A stretch of DNA of 41,721 bases, taken from assembly GCA_958430865.1 (NCBI GenBank), contig CAUDNR010001224.1, positions 34,234 to 75,954 of the forward strand. The letters are read 5' to 3'. Source of the DNA: Entrophospora sp. SA101 (Eukaryota > Glomeromycota > Glomeromycetes > Entrophosporales > Entrophosporaceae). Position 1 is the stretch's first letter. Every line of letters begins with the position of its first letter. The notes under the pieces are model-generated. The model was not told the DNA's origin and ran no database searches. It was given only the letters and a program-made list of their open reading frames with translations. Shown here piece after piece: positions 9,504-20,149 of the stretch. A program made the position numbers and the translations under genes.

Positions 9504-11551
9504 GTGTTTACACAAACGATAATGCAACACCGATTCACCCACAAAACAAATTTTAATAACAATGACACTTTAACATGGTCGGGCTTTTATAAAAAGCCTT
9601 TGCAAGAACGTCAAAATCAGGTAAAGCTGGTCTTTCCAAATATTTTCAACAACAATAACACAATAACAACAGGAGCCACTGAAGAAGCACCATTATCAAC
9701 ATCATCTACCTCTTCTTCAGTATACGCAACACCTAATACTTCTCCTTGTACTTCACCCATTAGTTTAAATTTTACAAATAATAATAAAGAAGTCAATTAT
9801 TTGGTCAACAAATTGGAATCTTTAAATGTTAACGATAATAATTTTCCTATCAACGGACTTGATGAAAATATTGCTGATAATATGATTGAAAATTGTATAG
9901 GGTAATATATCCTTTATTAATCATTGATTATAATATTAACTATAACCTATATAATAACTAACATAATTTATATTAAATAGAACAATAGGTTTGCCAGTTG
10001 GTTTAGCTCTTAATTTTGTAATCAATGATAAACCAATAGTTATACCTATGTCAATCGAAGAACCATCAGTCATTGCTGCTGTTTCTGGAGCTGCTAAAAC
10101 AATATCCTCTTATAAAGGTTTTACAGCAATAGCTCCTGAAAGAAATATGATAATAGCTCAGGTTGCTCTTTTAGATATTCCTGAAGATTCCATGAACCTG
10201 TCAATTAAAAAGGTAATATTGATTTTATTTATTGAGATGATTATATTATTGTAATTACGTAACTTGAAATTGATTTTTGATTTCTTTTCTTTATGGACAA
10301 AATAAACTAGCTATTGGATAATAAAATAGAAATAATTAAATTTGCTAATAAATTTTGTGAAAATATGGTTGAAAGAGGTGGCGGAGTATTAGATATCGAT
10401 GTTAGGAGAGTCCCACGTAAAAACAAAAGACCCATTATAAATATCAATAATAATAACAACAATCATCTACCAAACTCCAACGAATGGTTAATTATACATT
10501 TGAAAATAGATGTATGTAATGCCATGGGAGCTAATTGTGCAAGTAGCGTGGCTGAAGGTGTAGCACCATTATTGAGCGAGATAACAGGTGGTAGAATTGG
10601 TTTACGAATAGTAAGCAATTTAAATGTGGAAAGAATTGTTAAAGTAACTATAAATATAAATCTATGATTATTATTGCTATTAAATAAATAAAATAATTTT
10701 TTATCATCTATTAACCATTCAACTTCTAAACTATCAGGCATCGTTTTCTATACCAGTATCAATGCTTGCTTATAAAGATCTATCAGGTGAAAAGGTGGCT
10801 AATCAAATGATAGAGGCTTATGAATTTGCAGAAATAGATGAATACCGTGCTACAACCCATAATAAAGGTATTATGAATGGAATTGATGCTGTTGCCATTG
10901 CTACTGGTCAAGATTGGAGGGCCATTGAAGCTGCTGCTCACGCATGGGCCTGTGATAATTCGAGAAACAACAACAACAATAAAGATGCTGATGATAATGG
11001 CAATGATTATAATTATTATCGACCTTTAACATCTTATTGGATCGAAAAAAATGAAAATGGCAATGGTGATTACCAAAAACAACAACAATTAATGTTTTGT
11101 GGTGAATTGGAAATGCCAATAACTGTTGGCACTGCTGGTGGTGTCTTGAAAACTAACCCTGTCTATTCATATAACCTTGGAATTATGGGATATCCTAATA
11201 CTAAAGAATTATCAATGGTATTTATAAATTTTTTTATAATACATTATAAAAACAATAAATTATTTAATTAATTTTTTTTTAAAAAAGATTATGGCGTGTG
11301 TAGGACTTGCACAAAACTTTGCAGCTCTCAGAGCACTATCAACTGAAGGAATACAACGAGGTCATATGAGTTTACACGCAAAAAATCTAGCTATAGCAGC
11401 CGGTTGTCCAACTGATACTGTCTCCAGTATATCACAACGTATGATTGAACAAGGACGTATATCGTTGTCAGCAGCTAGAGAACTTTTGGAATTATGTACA
11501 ATAGAAAAAGGAAGTCCTATTAATACTCATATACAGTGTGTTCATATGTGA
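9504..11551 (+). CDS. Hydroxymethylglutaryl-CoA reductase, class II (bacterial/degradative type)
   Basis: Five exons join in phase: 9504-9901, 9981-10212, 10311-10643, 10738-11217 and 11288-11551, giving 568 residues. The enzyme interconverts HMG-CoA and mevalonate. All class II landmarks are present: GFYK...ERQ near the N-terminus; MIENCIG with the catalytic Glu at about 129; LPVGLALNFVIN and IEEPSVIAAVSGAAK; DAMGANCASSVAEGVAP (nucleotide-binding region); HNKGIMNG with catalytic Lys 364; TGQDWRA with Asp 380; and GIQRGHMSLHAKN with the His pair 507/511. There is no N-terminal membrane or sterol-sensing region, so it should be soluble. Fungi normally use membrane-bound class I enzyme for sterols. 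Asn/Asp-rich inserts near residues 250 and 400 and four introns show long residence in this genome. ATG at 9522 is an alternative start. Confidence 0.95.
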
Positions 11552-12078
11552 TTTTTTCATTATGTAGTGCTTGTGTTGTAATTATTATTTATTTATTTAT
11601 TTATTTATTAATTAATTATAATTATAGTATGCATCTTTATAAATAAAATTTAAGAAAGTATATATTAATACGTAACACAATTTTTTTTTAAATGAAATTA
11701 TTAATTTTGCCTTCAGAAAATATCAATACATTTTTTTCGTAATTGTTTTAGGATGTAGAAATTTTGTGTGTGATGAACCCAAAATCTTCAAACATTTTAA
11801 TTATATAAAATGAAATATATATATTTATACAAAAAAAGAACCTTTTGATAAATTAATTTTATTGGTTGCGCACGGTAAAATAAAATCTAAAATTATGACT
11901 GGAGTCACGTGACAGTCGCGGGAACATAGAAATTACACAAAATCGTAATCATCATTAATGTTACACTAAATCATTGCATATGAATTATGTGAATTCAATT
12001 TTATCACATATATTAACAATTGCAATTGTATTCTTATTTTTGAAAATTTGCATCATCATTATTCAAGAAAATACAGAA
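11552..12078. other. Intergenic region with CACGTG palindrome
   Basis: This is the 3' flank of the HMG-CoA reductase gene (with a TTTA repeat at about 11584-11610) and the 5' flank of the URC4-like gene. The perfect palindrome GTCACGTGAC at 11904-11913 is listed separately. The 35 codons in frame just upstream of 12079 are hydrophobic and probably untranslated. Confidence 0.5.
11904..11913. promoter_or_regulatory. GTCACGTGAC palindrome, candidate bHLH site upstream of URC4-like gene
   Basis: This is a perfect 10-bp palindrome around an E-box CACGTG, 166 bp before the chosen ATG of the URC4-like gene. In fungi such sites are bound by Cbf1/Tye7-type bHLH factors, and in animals the same 10-mer is the CLEAR element. 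It is rare in such AT-rich DNA. Function here is inferred from position only. Confidence 0.45.
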
Positions 12079-13861
12079 ATGTCAGCCGATAATTTGGATT
12101 TGCTGGAAAAAATAAATTATCTTAAAAGTTTAAGAGCCATTCGCGAACGTTCAAATAAAATTTATCAAAAGGGCGAAACCAACAACCTTGATCATTTCCA
12201 TGTAAATCTATCAAATATCCAAGAGGTTATTAATGTAATGGCCTCACTTATTAAGCGTGATTATAAAAATATCAATGATATTCCACCTCATGGCCGTTGG
12301 CGTCATTTTGATGTTGGGGGGCATTCACGTATTTGGACTCTGATCAATTCTTGGAAAGATGATTGTGATACACTTGAAATAACTCGGAGAATTCTTGATT
12401 TATTTGTTGTGTCAGTTTTGTTAGATGCTGGTGCTGGAAATACTTGGTCTTATAAGGAAATTGGATCCGGTGAAGTGTATAATAGATCTGAAGGATTAGC
12501 TATCGCTTCATTGGATATGTTTAAGTCTGGCATTTTCTCTAGTCAAGAAAATCAACCACATCAAGTTAATGGTGAGCATTGTTTATTATATATCAAATAT
12601 ATATACACATTGAATGGCAATTATAATGTTTATTTTATTTTATCTAAAATTTCAGCTGACAAACTGATAAATATTAGTGTAAATGATGTTAGTAAATCTT
12701 TTCAGGTTAATGATAATAACCTTTTGGCAGGTCTTGAAGGTCGTTCCAATTTGTTGGTTAGGTTGGGTCATGCATTGAAAAGTCATCCTGAGTTTTTTAA
12801 ATTAAATGATAATTTGGTATGTCTTATAGATATATTTATTTGTACCCAATATAGTTATAATCTTTTCAGTAAAATTAAATATCAAATAGAATTATTACTC
12901 ACAAAGAATCTTTAGCCACCAAGACCTGGAAATTTATTAGGTATTAAATTATAATAACAATAATTTATTACCATTATAAATGAATCAACATTTAAAAAAG
13001 TTTTAAATCATTACAGATTATCTTTTATCAAATTCGATAAAACAAGAGAATGATATTGTGGTAAAAATTGATACATTATGGTCAGTTATTGTTGATGGTT
13101 TTTCAGATGTCTGGCCTCCAACAAGAACTTCAGTGGCAGGAATTTCTCTTGGAGATGTATGGCCATTTGATGGTCTTAAAAAAACATCAGATGCACATGT
13201 CGATGATCCTACAGAAAACCTTATTCCATTTCATAAACTTTCGCAATGGCTAACTTATTCGCTTATGGAACCGATCACTAAAATATATGGTGTTAAATTT
13301 GAGGGAGTAGAACATTTGACTGGATTGCCAGAATATAGAAATGGTTTTTAAACTATATATACATATCATTTGCATAAAATTTACGTAAATTCCATTTATT
13401 TAATTAATTGCATGTAAATAAATATATTATGAATTGTTTAAGGTGGTCTTTTTGTTGATACTGGTGTTTTAACTCTCAAATCAATTGATATGGATCGTGG
13501 TCTCGATTACGCCAAAAAATTTTCAAAAAATGATTTGGAGGTTGTTCCGATGTTCGAAGCTGATGATTCTTTGGTGGTTGAATGGCGTGCCATGACAGTA
13601 ATTCTTTTAGATATAGTAGCACAGAGAATTAGAGATCACCTTGGTTTATCTGAACAACAACTCTCATTAGCTCAAGTACTTGAGGCAGGGACATGGAAAG
13701 TGCGTGATATTTTTATTTGATGATTTCTAACCTTCTGATAATATTCAGGGTAATTCTTAATTATATATGATTTTTAGGCTGGAAGAGAACTTGCTGCTTC
13801 TTTACGTCCAAAGACACGTGGACCTCCTATTGCTATAAAATCTGACGGAACAGTGTTTTAA
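12079..13861 (+). CDS. URC4: Uracil catabolism protein URC4-like (DUF1688)
   Basis: Six exons join in phase: 12079-12571, 12656-12816, 12916-12940 (only 25 bp), 13017-13343, 13443-13699 and 13778-13861, giving 448 residues, the usual family length. DUF1688 blocks are in order: YLKSLRAIRERSNKI, HGRWRHFDVGGHSR, VVSVLLDAGAGNTW, RSEGLAIASLDMFKSG, NNLLAGLEGRSNLLVRLG, GISLGDVWPFDG, LIPFHKLSQWLTYSL, LTGLPEYRNGG, VVEWRAMTVILLD and the terminal ISDGTVF-like IKSDGTVF. In Lachancea kluyveri Urc4 is required for the reductive-independent URC route of uracil degradation. Its chemistry is not established to my knowledge. An in-frame ATG at 11974 would add a 35-residue hydrophobic leader, but the family begins near residue 12, so 12079 is preferred. 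It lies on the same strand as its neighbours on both sides, with no sign of a shared transcript. Confidence 0.93.
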
Positions 13862-14031
13862 TTATTATTATATTAATATGTTGTGATAGTAATAAATAAT
13901 ATGTTACCTAATATTTATTTGATTATCAAGAAATTGATATCCAGATTAGATCATTTACAATAAACCATTATTTTGAAACCTAAATCTATTAAATTTTTTT
14001 AAATCACTAACATTATAAAAAGAATTAAACA

Positions 14032-15388
14032 ATGTCAGGAACAGGCCCTAGACTTAACATTTTTCCCACCCGAATGTATGCTACCTTTCTATTCCACTAT
14101 TAATTACATTTTTGGGGGTAACAGAATTATTAAAGCTTAACAGTATACCTTTTCGTATATGATTAGGGCTTTAACAACAATGAAGGTAAAATTGAAAGGT
14201 GCACAAACTGGTCATAGTTTGTTAAAGCGTAAAAGTGAAGCATTAACAAAACGGTTCCGAACTATAACTCAAAAAATTGATGAGGTTTGAGAGTTTTTAT
14301 TTTTCTAAAATTTTTTTTTGAAATTGCTGTTTTAAATATTAAACAGATTTTATTGTTTGGAGTATATTAGGCTAAAAGAAAGATGGGAAAAGTTATGCAA
14401 ACAGCTTCATTTTCATTAGCAGAAGTGACTTATATTGCTGGCGACATTAGGTTTATTTAATATTTTTGTAATAAAGCAAGATTTTGAGCTTTCATTTAAA
14501 TGGAAAGAAAAAAGAAACGGTAACTTTTTTATTATTACTACTATTACTATAATATTATACGGCTTTATGTTATTTAGTTATCAAGTTCAAGAAAGTGCCA
14601 AGAGTGCTCAATTACGTGTTCGTACCAAACAAGAAAATGTCTCTGGTGTCATGTTACCGGTTTTTGAACATTATACGGAGGGAGGAAATGGTTTGTTGAC
14701 CATATACATACATCTTACATTTGTTTATTTAATGCACCAATTGATTGATATAAAACTTTAGATTTTGAGTTAACTGGTTTGGGAAGAGGTGGTCAACAAG
14801 TTCACAAATGTAAAGAGACATATATTAAAGCAGTGGAGACTTTGGTAGAATTGGCTTCATTGCAAGTAAGAATATTTTCTTAAAAATTAGAAATTTAGAA
14901 AAAAATGTTTTTGAACAATAATTATTTACATCATTCTAGACCGCATTTGTGATTTTGGATGAAGTCATTAAAGTAACCAACCGTCGTGTTAATGCTATAG
15001 AACATGTTATTATACCTAGATTAGAAAATACAATCAGATACATAATTTCTGAATTAGATGAACAAGATCGTGAAGAATTTTTTAGGTGAATTGAAAAAAA
15101 TAGGCTTTTTTTAAAAAAACAATATTTATTTATTTATTTTTTTCAATATAAAAGATTAAAAAAGGTACAAGGTAAAAAGAAGAAAGATCAAAAGATAGCC
15201 GAAGAAGAAAAGAAAGTGCTTTCACTTATAGAAAATGCTGGTAACTATTTAATATTATCCCCCCCTCGTTTTTTCTAAAATTGAAATTTTTCTAATATTT
15301 ACTGCTCTTCATAGAAGATTATTCTTCATATGATTCAAGACCTCGAGATTTATTGGAAAAAAATGATGACGAGGATATTATATTTTAA
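14032..15388 (+). CDS. VMA8: V-type proton ATPase subunit D
   Basis: Eight exons join in phase: 14032-14075, 14167-14284, 14371-14450, 14578-14690, 14762-14865, 14940-15085, 15155-15240 and 15315-15388, giving 254 residues (yeast Vma8 is 256). Subunit D is the central rotor shaft of V1; it couples ATP hydrolysis to rotation of the membrane ring on vacuoles and other endomembranes. Visible blocks are [90 protein letters not shown] and [19 protein letters not shown], all typical. The long antiparallel coiled coil is formed by the N- and C-terminal thirds. The start at 14032 gives the normal MSG..FPTRM terminus. It starts 171 bp after the URC4-like stop and is apparently intact. Confidence 0.96.
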
Positions 15389-15582
15389 TGATTTTTGTAT
15401 TATTAGCAATGGAAGAAGAAATCAATTTTTTCAATAATAATAATAACAATAATAATATTATAATAATTTAATTTTTTGATATATTGGAAAAAAATAATAA
15501 TAAACTATATTTAATTAACTATCACCATTATCATTGTTTGCAATAAATAATAATATTCCTGAATAATTAAGTATATATTATT
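15389..15582. other. Convergent spacer VMA8 / dead BET2
   Basis: This is a short AT-rich 3' flank with AATAAT runs. It holds no gene. Confidence 0.4.
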
Positions 15583-16745
15583 ATATGTGATGTTTTTCTG
15601 CTAAACCAATTCTTTGAACAATATGTTTTGGCAAACAATAAACTGGATTTACTAATTTCAATCCTAGATAACAAATAACGATAATCCTTTTTTTAATAAT
15701 AAAATAGAAAATATAACCTACAATCCTAAATAATGTATGAAACACATCACATGGTCTATCAGCAATACTGCATAGAAATAATGGTAAAGGTCTTAACACA
15801 AAAGAAATATTTTTAAATAATTTTGAATTTTATATATATTTATATATAAGTAGCTGAGCTAATTGATTTACTTTTATTAATCGGTTAAGAGCAGATAAGA
15901 ATAACATAACTAAAGTAATATAAATTAAGTGATCAATGTAAAAAAAATAAAAAAATATTACCATTCTCAAGTTTTTCTGATCTTTCAATTAACCCTCCAT
16001 TTTTTAATTGACGTACACAAAGCAAATCTGCATCAACCAGATATAATGAATTCACTATAGCAAAGCGCACCAACACAACAAAAAACTTTTGATAAAATTT
16101 TCTAATTAATGATTTTCCTTTTTTAAAAAAATTCTAACTTTGGCCTGCATGTGATCCTGCACCAGGTGTACTTCCAATCCGCCATAAAAATTCTTACACA
16201 ATATTATAAATTCCACTGCTTTTTGAACATTCTCAGCATCTAAACAATTTCTCCTTGTCCATCCCCTGTAAAAACACCGGTGGTTTGATCTTGTCGAGAT
16301 GCAACATCTAACTTTTTTTTTGAAATATGTTAATGTCATACAACAGGAAAAATATAATTGTGTTGAATAGTCAACTGACATTCAACAATTTTATAAACAT
16401 TAACTGATTCCAAAGAATCTTCTACTACTAAATTTTGAACTGCGTCAATGTGTGCAATGAATGTGGATAATGACCAATCTGTCCACCAAATCCTCCTAAA
16501 TCAATGATAATAATACATAATGATAAATAAGTCTTTGATGGTTTTTTTTTTCAAATATATGTAATAAATAAACTTTTATTTATTTGTTTATGTGATTTGA
16601 GCACCATTTTCATGTTGATAAAAAGCCAAATATTTAACTACATCTTCTCTATTAAGTGTGTCGACATGATCTAACAGAACTAAAAGCCGTTAAACACCTC
16701 TCAAACGTAAATGTTCAGTAAGCCAATATTCCAATGCATCTTTTT
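15583..16745 (-). pseudogene. BET2: Dead copy of Rab geranylgeranyltransferase beta subunit
   Basis: Read on minus, the gene order of BET2 is kept. It begins LEYWLTEHLRLRGV, a stop and deletion at the YWGLTAL site, then LDHVDTLNREDVVKYL. After an intron come GGFGGQIGHYPHSLHT, a frameshift, AVQNLVVEDSLESVNVYKIVE, GVFTGDGQGEI (WGEVDTRFSY region deleted), LDAENVQKAVEFIILCKNF, and another shift into IGSTPGAGSHAGQ. The rest is CCVGAL, a shift, VNSLYLVDADLLCVRQLKNGGL, then ADRPCDVFHTLF (GDVV lost), an intron and GLKLVNPVYCLPKHIVQRIGL. BET2 forms the catalytic subunit that prenylates Rab GTPases and is essential in yeast, so an intact copy must lie elsewhere. Retained intron positions mean a DNA-level duplicate and not a retrocopy. 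Confidence 0.88.
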
Positions 16746-17296
16746 CTACCAAAAAATAAATAAAAAAAATAATAATAATGAAATATTTATTACTATAATA
16801 ATTTCACAAATTTATACCATGTCAAGTGAAAGTTAATTTTGTTCGTCATTATATGATAAAGAATCACCGTATTAGTATTAATTAATTTTGTATTGTCACA
16901 TTGGGATAATTTTTGAGCTGGTGGTGATTTACCAGAGTCACACGTGCTATGCCAAACATTTCTTGCATGATTTATATATGGGGCATGCTTGCAACAAAAC
17001 CAGACGTGAACATTTGTATTACCAAAATTTCAGGAAAATTAGGTGATTTGATCTTGATTTGAATTTCATTGATTTGTTCAGAGCCTTACTTGGATTGATT
17101 TAAAGTTTTGTTATTTAACTTTAAATAATTGAATACCTGTTGTAATTCTGGCTTATTATTATTATTTATGTTGTTTTTATAAACTACACATAACTTTTAA
17201 AAAACTATACATACAACAATCATTATAATGATTTTTTTATTTGTAAATTATTATTGCCAAATATACATTTTAAACACCAAATAAATTTTTTATCTG
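16746..17296. other. Gene-free stretch, dispersed repeat copy B
   Basis: No exon could be supported between the dead BET2 copy and the Myb-like fragment. At 17055-17105 lies a diverged copy of the repeat seen at 3931-3985. Confidence 0.4.
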
Positions 17297-17575
17297 TTAT
17301 TTCATTAATCTTGCCTTATTGGATATTGCATTTGTTCTATGAATCCCCAATTGTTTAATTCTTTCAGTATTAACTTTTTTATCCAAAACAAATTTCAAAA
17401 GGATACCTACTTCTTGATTTGTCCATTTTCCTTTTGAGTTTTGATGGGCAAATATAGTTGGAATGGTAGCTGGCTCATCCTCTGAAGCAGTAATAATAAT
17501 TTCTTGTTCTTGCATAGGAATGATAACTAGCTCATCCTCTGAAGCATTAATAATAATTTCTTGTTCATTCAACAT
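17297..17575 (-). CDS. Short ORF with Myb/SANT-like segment and internal duplication
   Basis: The frame has 92 codons. The first half is a direct duplication: NEQEIIINASEDELVIIP is followed at once by QEQEIIITASEDEPATIP. The second half, GKWTNQEVGILLKFVLDKK and then TERIKQLGIHRTNAISNKA, has the W and helix pattern of a single Myb/SANT-like repeat. The stop follows soon after, so this is either a very short protein or the surviving piece of a longer one. No partner exons were found. Function unknown. Confidence 0.4.
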   Translation of the reverse strand: MLNEQEIIINASEDELVIIPMQEQEIIITASEDEPATIPTIFAHQNSKGKWTNQEVGILLKFVLDKKVNTERIKQLGIHRTNAISNKARLMK

Positions 17576-18330
17576 CTTGTTCGGGGATGGTATGAGAATG
17601 ACATGAGGAGATTTGATGATGTTGATGGTGATTGTTACTTCTATGAATATTATTTAATGATTGGTTATTTTGATTGTTATCAATTGGTTGATATGTTTCA
17701 ACTGTTGGCATTATAACATTATTTGTTTGAGTAATTTCAACTATTTCATTATTGTTAATGTTAGTCTCAGTGTCTTCATTATTATCACCATGATTTCTCT
17801 TGAGTATAAAATTAGATTAATCATAGTGAATTTTTATTATAAATGATAAAATAATAGGTTATAATGAAGATACCCCTTCATATCTGTATGCTTCTTGGAG
17901 TAATGATAAAAGGCAACAAGTCAATTATAGTGCAAGTCATTTAGTCGCTGAACTTTTTGTACCATGATGCCAATTTTTCAAAAAACTAGTGACGAGTGGT
18001 GGCGATAACCACCACCACCATTCTTACGATAAACAACACTTACCCATGAATGATCTCATGGTTATGATCATCTAGTAATTTTCTTTTTTTCGTCGTAAAA
18101 GACATTGTTTTTTTTTTTATAAAAATAATTTTTATTTGATCGACAAAAATGCGTATATACACTAATTATTTATGTATGGACCCCTGTTTTTTTTTTTATT
18201 GACGCGATTGATTTTTTTTATTTTTTGACAGATGACAAAACGCGAGTGTTGTTGTTTAGCACGATTGGTTCCAAAAACAAACGTGTTAATAACTAACCAG
18301 AGGTAACTTTTTTTTAATTTGCATTATTGA
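17576..18330. other. Gene-poor stretch with one exon-like fragment
   Basis: On plus, 17857-17967 reads, after an acceptor (ataatag), GYNEDTPSYLYASWSNDK, then RQQVNYSASHLVAELFVP and a stop. It is coding-like in composition, but no upstream exon or family was recognised. The rest is AT-rich, with T-runs at 18108-18118 and 18188-18200. Confidence 0.3.
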
Positions 18331-19076
18331 TAGGGTTGTTAATGGAACATAATGGGTTGGGTTGGGTTCATATTATAGTGGAGCAAGGTTTAACCTAACT
18401 CAACCCGGGTTAAATGTACTGGGTTAATACTCCATGGGTTGCTCCGGGTTGCTCCATGGAGCAATAATTATAATTCTCATTTAAAGAAAATAAAAAAAAA
18501 TATACCGATTTTTACATATTATACAAATATATGTAATAATTTCTTGTTTATCATTATATTCTTTTGAAAAAAATTCCCAAACCCAAGAAGTTTCGCGTGA
18601 AGTGTTTGATGAATTAGATTCATTTTCTTGTATAGTATTAGTTGTACTTGTAGTAGTTATACCTGTAGTAGTTATAGTTGTAGTAGTTATAGTTGTAGTA
18701 GTAGTAATTAAACTTTCATTATCTTCTTGACTAAAAATCAATTTCTTCTCTATTTATATTTAATAATGATTCACCTGATGGTTCAGGCTCACTATCTGAA
18801 AGTATTTATATAAATTTTCATAAATTTTCTGTCATAATAAAATCCGCGAACAAAGAAATCAAAATTAACAAATTATTATTTTATTAATTGATTAATAATC
18901 AAATTACTAAAATAATTTGGAGCAACCCGGAGCAAAAATTATATAGTAACCCGGGTTATAATAAAATATTTTGCTCCGGGTTAGTACAAAAAATTAGAAA
19001 TCTTAACCCACTCCATGATGGAGTGATACATAACCCGGGTTGATGGCAGAACATTATGCTCCATTTAACAACCCTA
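18331..19076. mobile_element. hAT-type nonautonomous element, 746 bp
   Basis: Both ends carry the inverted repeat TAGGGTTGTTAAATGGAGC (left copy lacks one A and has AAC for AGC), continuing into CATAATG, about 25 bp in all. The element is flanked by 8-bp direct repeats, ATTATTGA at 18323-18330 and CTTATTGA at 19077-19084 (7 of 8 identical). Inside the ends lie clusters of CCCGGGTT and CTCCATGG-type motifs in both orientations. An 8-bp target duplication with such ends is the hallmark of hAT transposons. A piece of a BED-type finger is inside, so this is an internally deleted derivative. Confidence 0.88.
18481..18741 (-). pseudogene. BED-finger remnant of a hAT transposase
   Basis: This 86-codon frame lies within the hAT element. 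After a Thr/Ile repeat encoded by a TAGTAGTTATAG-like microsatellite it reads SSNTSRETSWVWEFFSKEY and YICIICKNR. That is the W-x-x-F plus C-x-x-C half of a BED zinc finger, the DNA-binding N-terminus of hAT transposases. The His half and the catalytic part are missing. Confidence 0.65.
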
Positions 19077-19084
19077 CTTATTGA

Positions 19085-20149
19085 AATCAAAACTCGGAGC
19101 AGATCTTGCTGGGTAATTATAAGATTCTCATCAAGATGGTAAACAATTGGTATTTGGCTTTTCGTAATCAATATTAATATTATTGACATTAATATAAATA
19201 TATAATTAATTACAAGATGTCAAGGCAGAAAAAGAAACAATTCAAATATGAAACATTTCGATATGTGACGTTTGATTATCGGAAATTTGACAAGTGTTGA
19301 AGCACACACGCTACCTTGAACATTTTACAGTCATTCTCACATGTTCCTCGTGTGCACAAGACTGATCTGACTGAGTCATCCTCGATGATATGATGATGCA
19401 ACAGAATTCCAGGGGAGGGATGTTTGGCCCTGGAGTTTACCGAGACTGCATCAATTGTCAATGACGCTTTCACTAATATTCCCAGACCAGAGACGGCTGG
19501 CATGTTAGCTGACAAGTTGACTACAACAATCCTACCTCTAGGGTAAGGATGGATCTGTGTCCAAGAAGTCGCAACTCTGGAGGAATATTAAGAGAACCTG
19601 CAGCTTGTTTCAAGCACATGAGGTTACAATTCGGAGTGAGGCTGGTGACCCTGAAATTGCATTTGGCTTTGATGTTAAGAGGAAAGTTGTAAAATAGTGT
19701 TTGTTGTATAATTATTTTCCTAAATTCTCTGTTTCTTTAATTTTTATTTGACTAACTGAATTTGTTATTTTTAAATGGGGGCCTTTGCCCATATAACCCA
19801 CCCTAGGTTAAATGAGTGTGGATCAATGAGAGTGCGTATCTTACAAGTATAAGTGGCAGCTTGACTCTGCCTGCTCCTAGAAGTAGACGAAGCTTTTTAT
19901 TTTATAAATGTCTTTGATGAGAGATAATAAAGCTGGTAAAGATATGCGAATCATGATAAACAACACATTTTATTGTTTGTTATGCAAAATAATGTTGTAT
20001 CGTGAACCGCTATTATTTTCGTTACACACTGTATGTGTACATATCAGGGATTGTGAATGCAATAGCTATTAGATCCATTCATTAGCTCATTATTACATAT
20101 GACTAAACATTTATTTTTCTTCTTTTGGATACTTTTTTTTTTCCACCTA
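19085..20149 (+). other. GC-richer block with decayed coding sequence
   Basis: From about 19200 to 19900 the base composition is visibly less AT-rich than the surroundings. On plus, a coding-like frame (about 19412-19542) reads ALEFTETASIVNDAFTNIP and AGMLADKLTTTILPLG. It then shifts by one base at CTAGGGTAAGG into KDGSVSKKSQLWRNIKRTC and, after a further stretch, GDPEIAFGFDVKRKVVK with a stop near 19697. I do not recognise the family. The composition suggests a mobile or transferred origin. The antisense ORF at 19515-19276 is a shadow of it. Confidence 0.45.

Noticed and set aside
10463..11119. Two antisense frames opposite HMG-CoA reductase
   Set aside because: Shadows of a strongly supported gene, with His/Asn-type low complexity derived from the sense codons.
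11974..12078. Hydrophobic N-terminal leader of the URC4-like protein
   Set aside because: The 35 codons lie upstream of where the family starts and look like translated untranslated leader; the ATG at 12079 gives the normal terminus.
14435..14577. N-terminal part of an ORF in front of VMA8 exon 4
   Set aside because: It is intron 3 translated in frame; splicing at 14577 restores the conserved YQVQESA sequence.
9504..15388. Operon-like block HMGR - URC4-like - VMA8
   Set aside because: The genes share a strand, but they have introns and separate flanks, and VMA8 is an ordinary housekeeping gene; nothing supports joint transcription.
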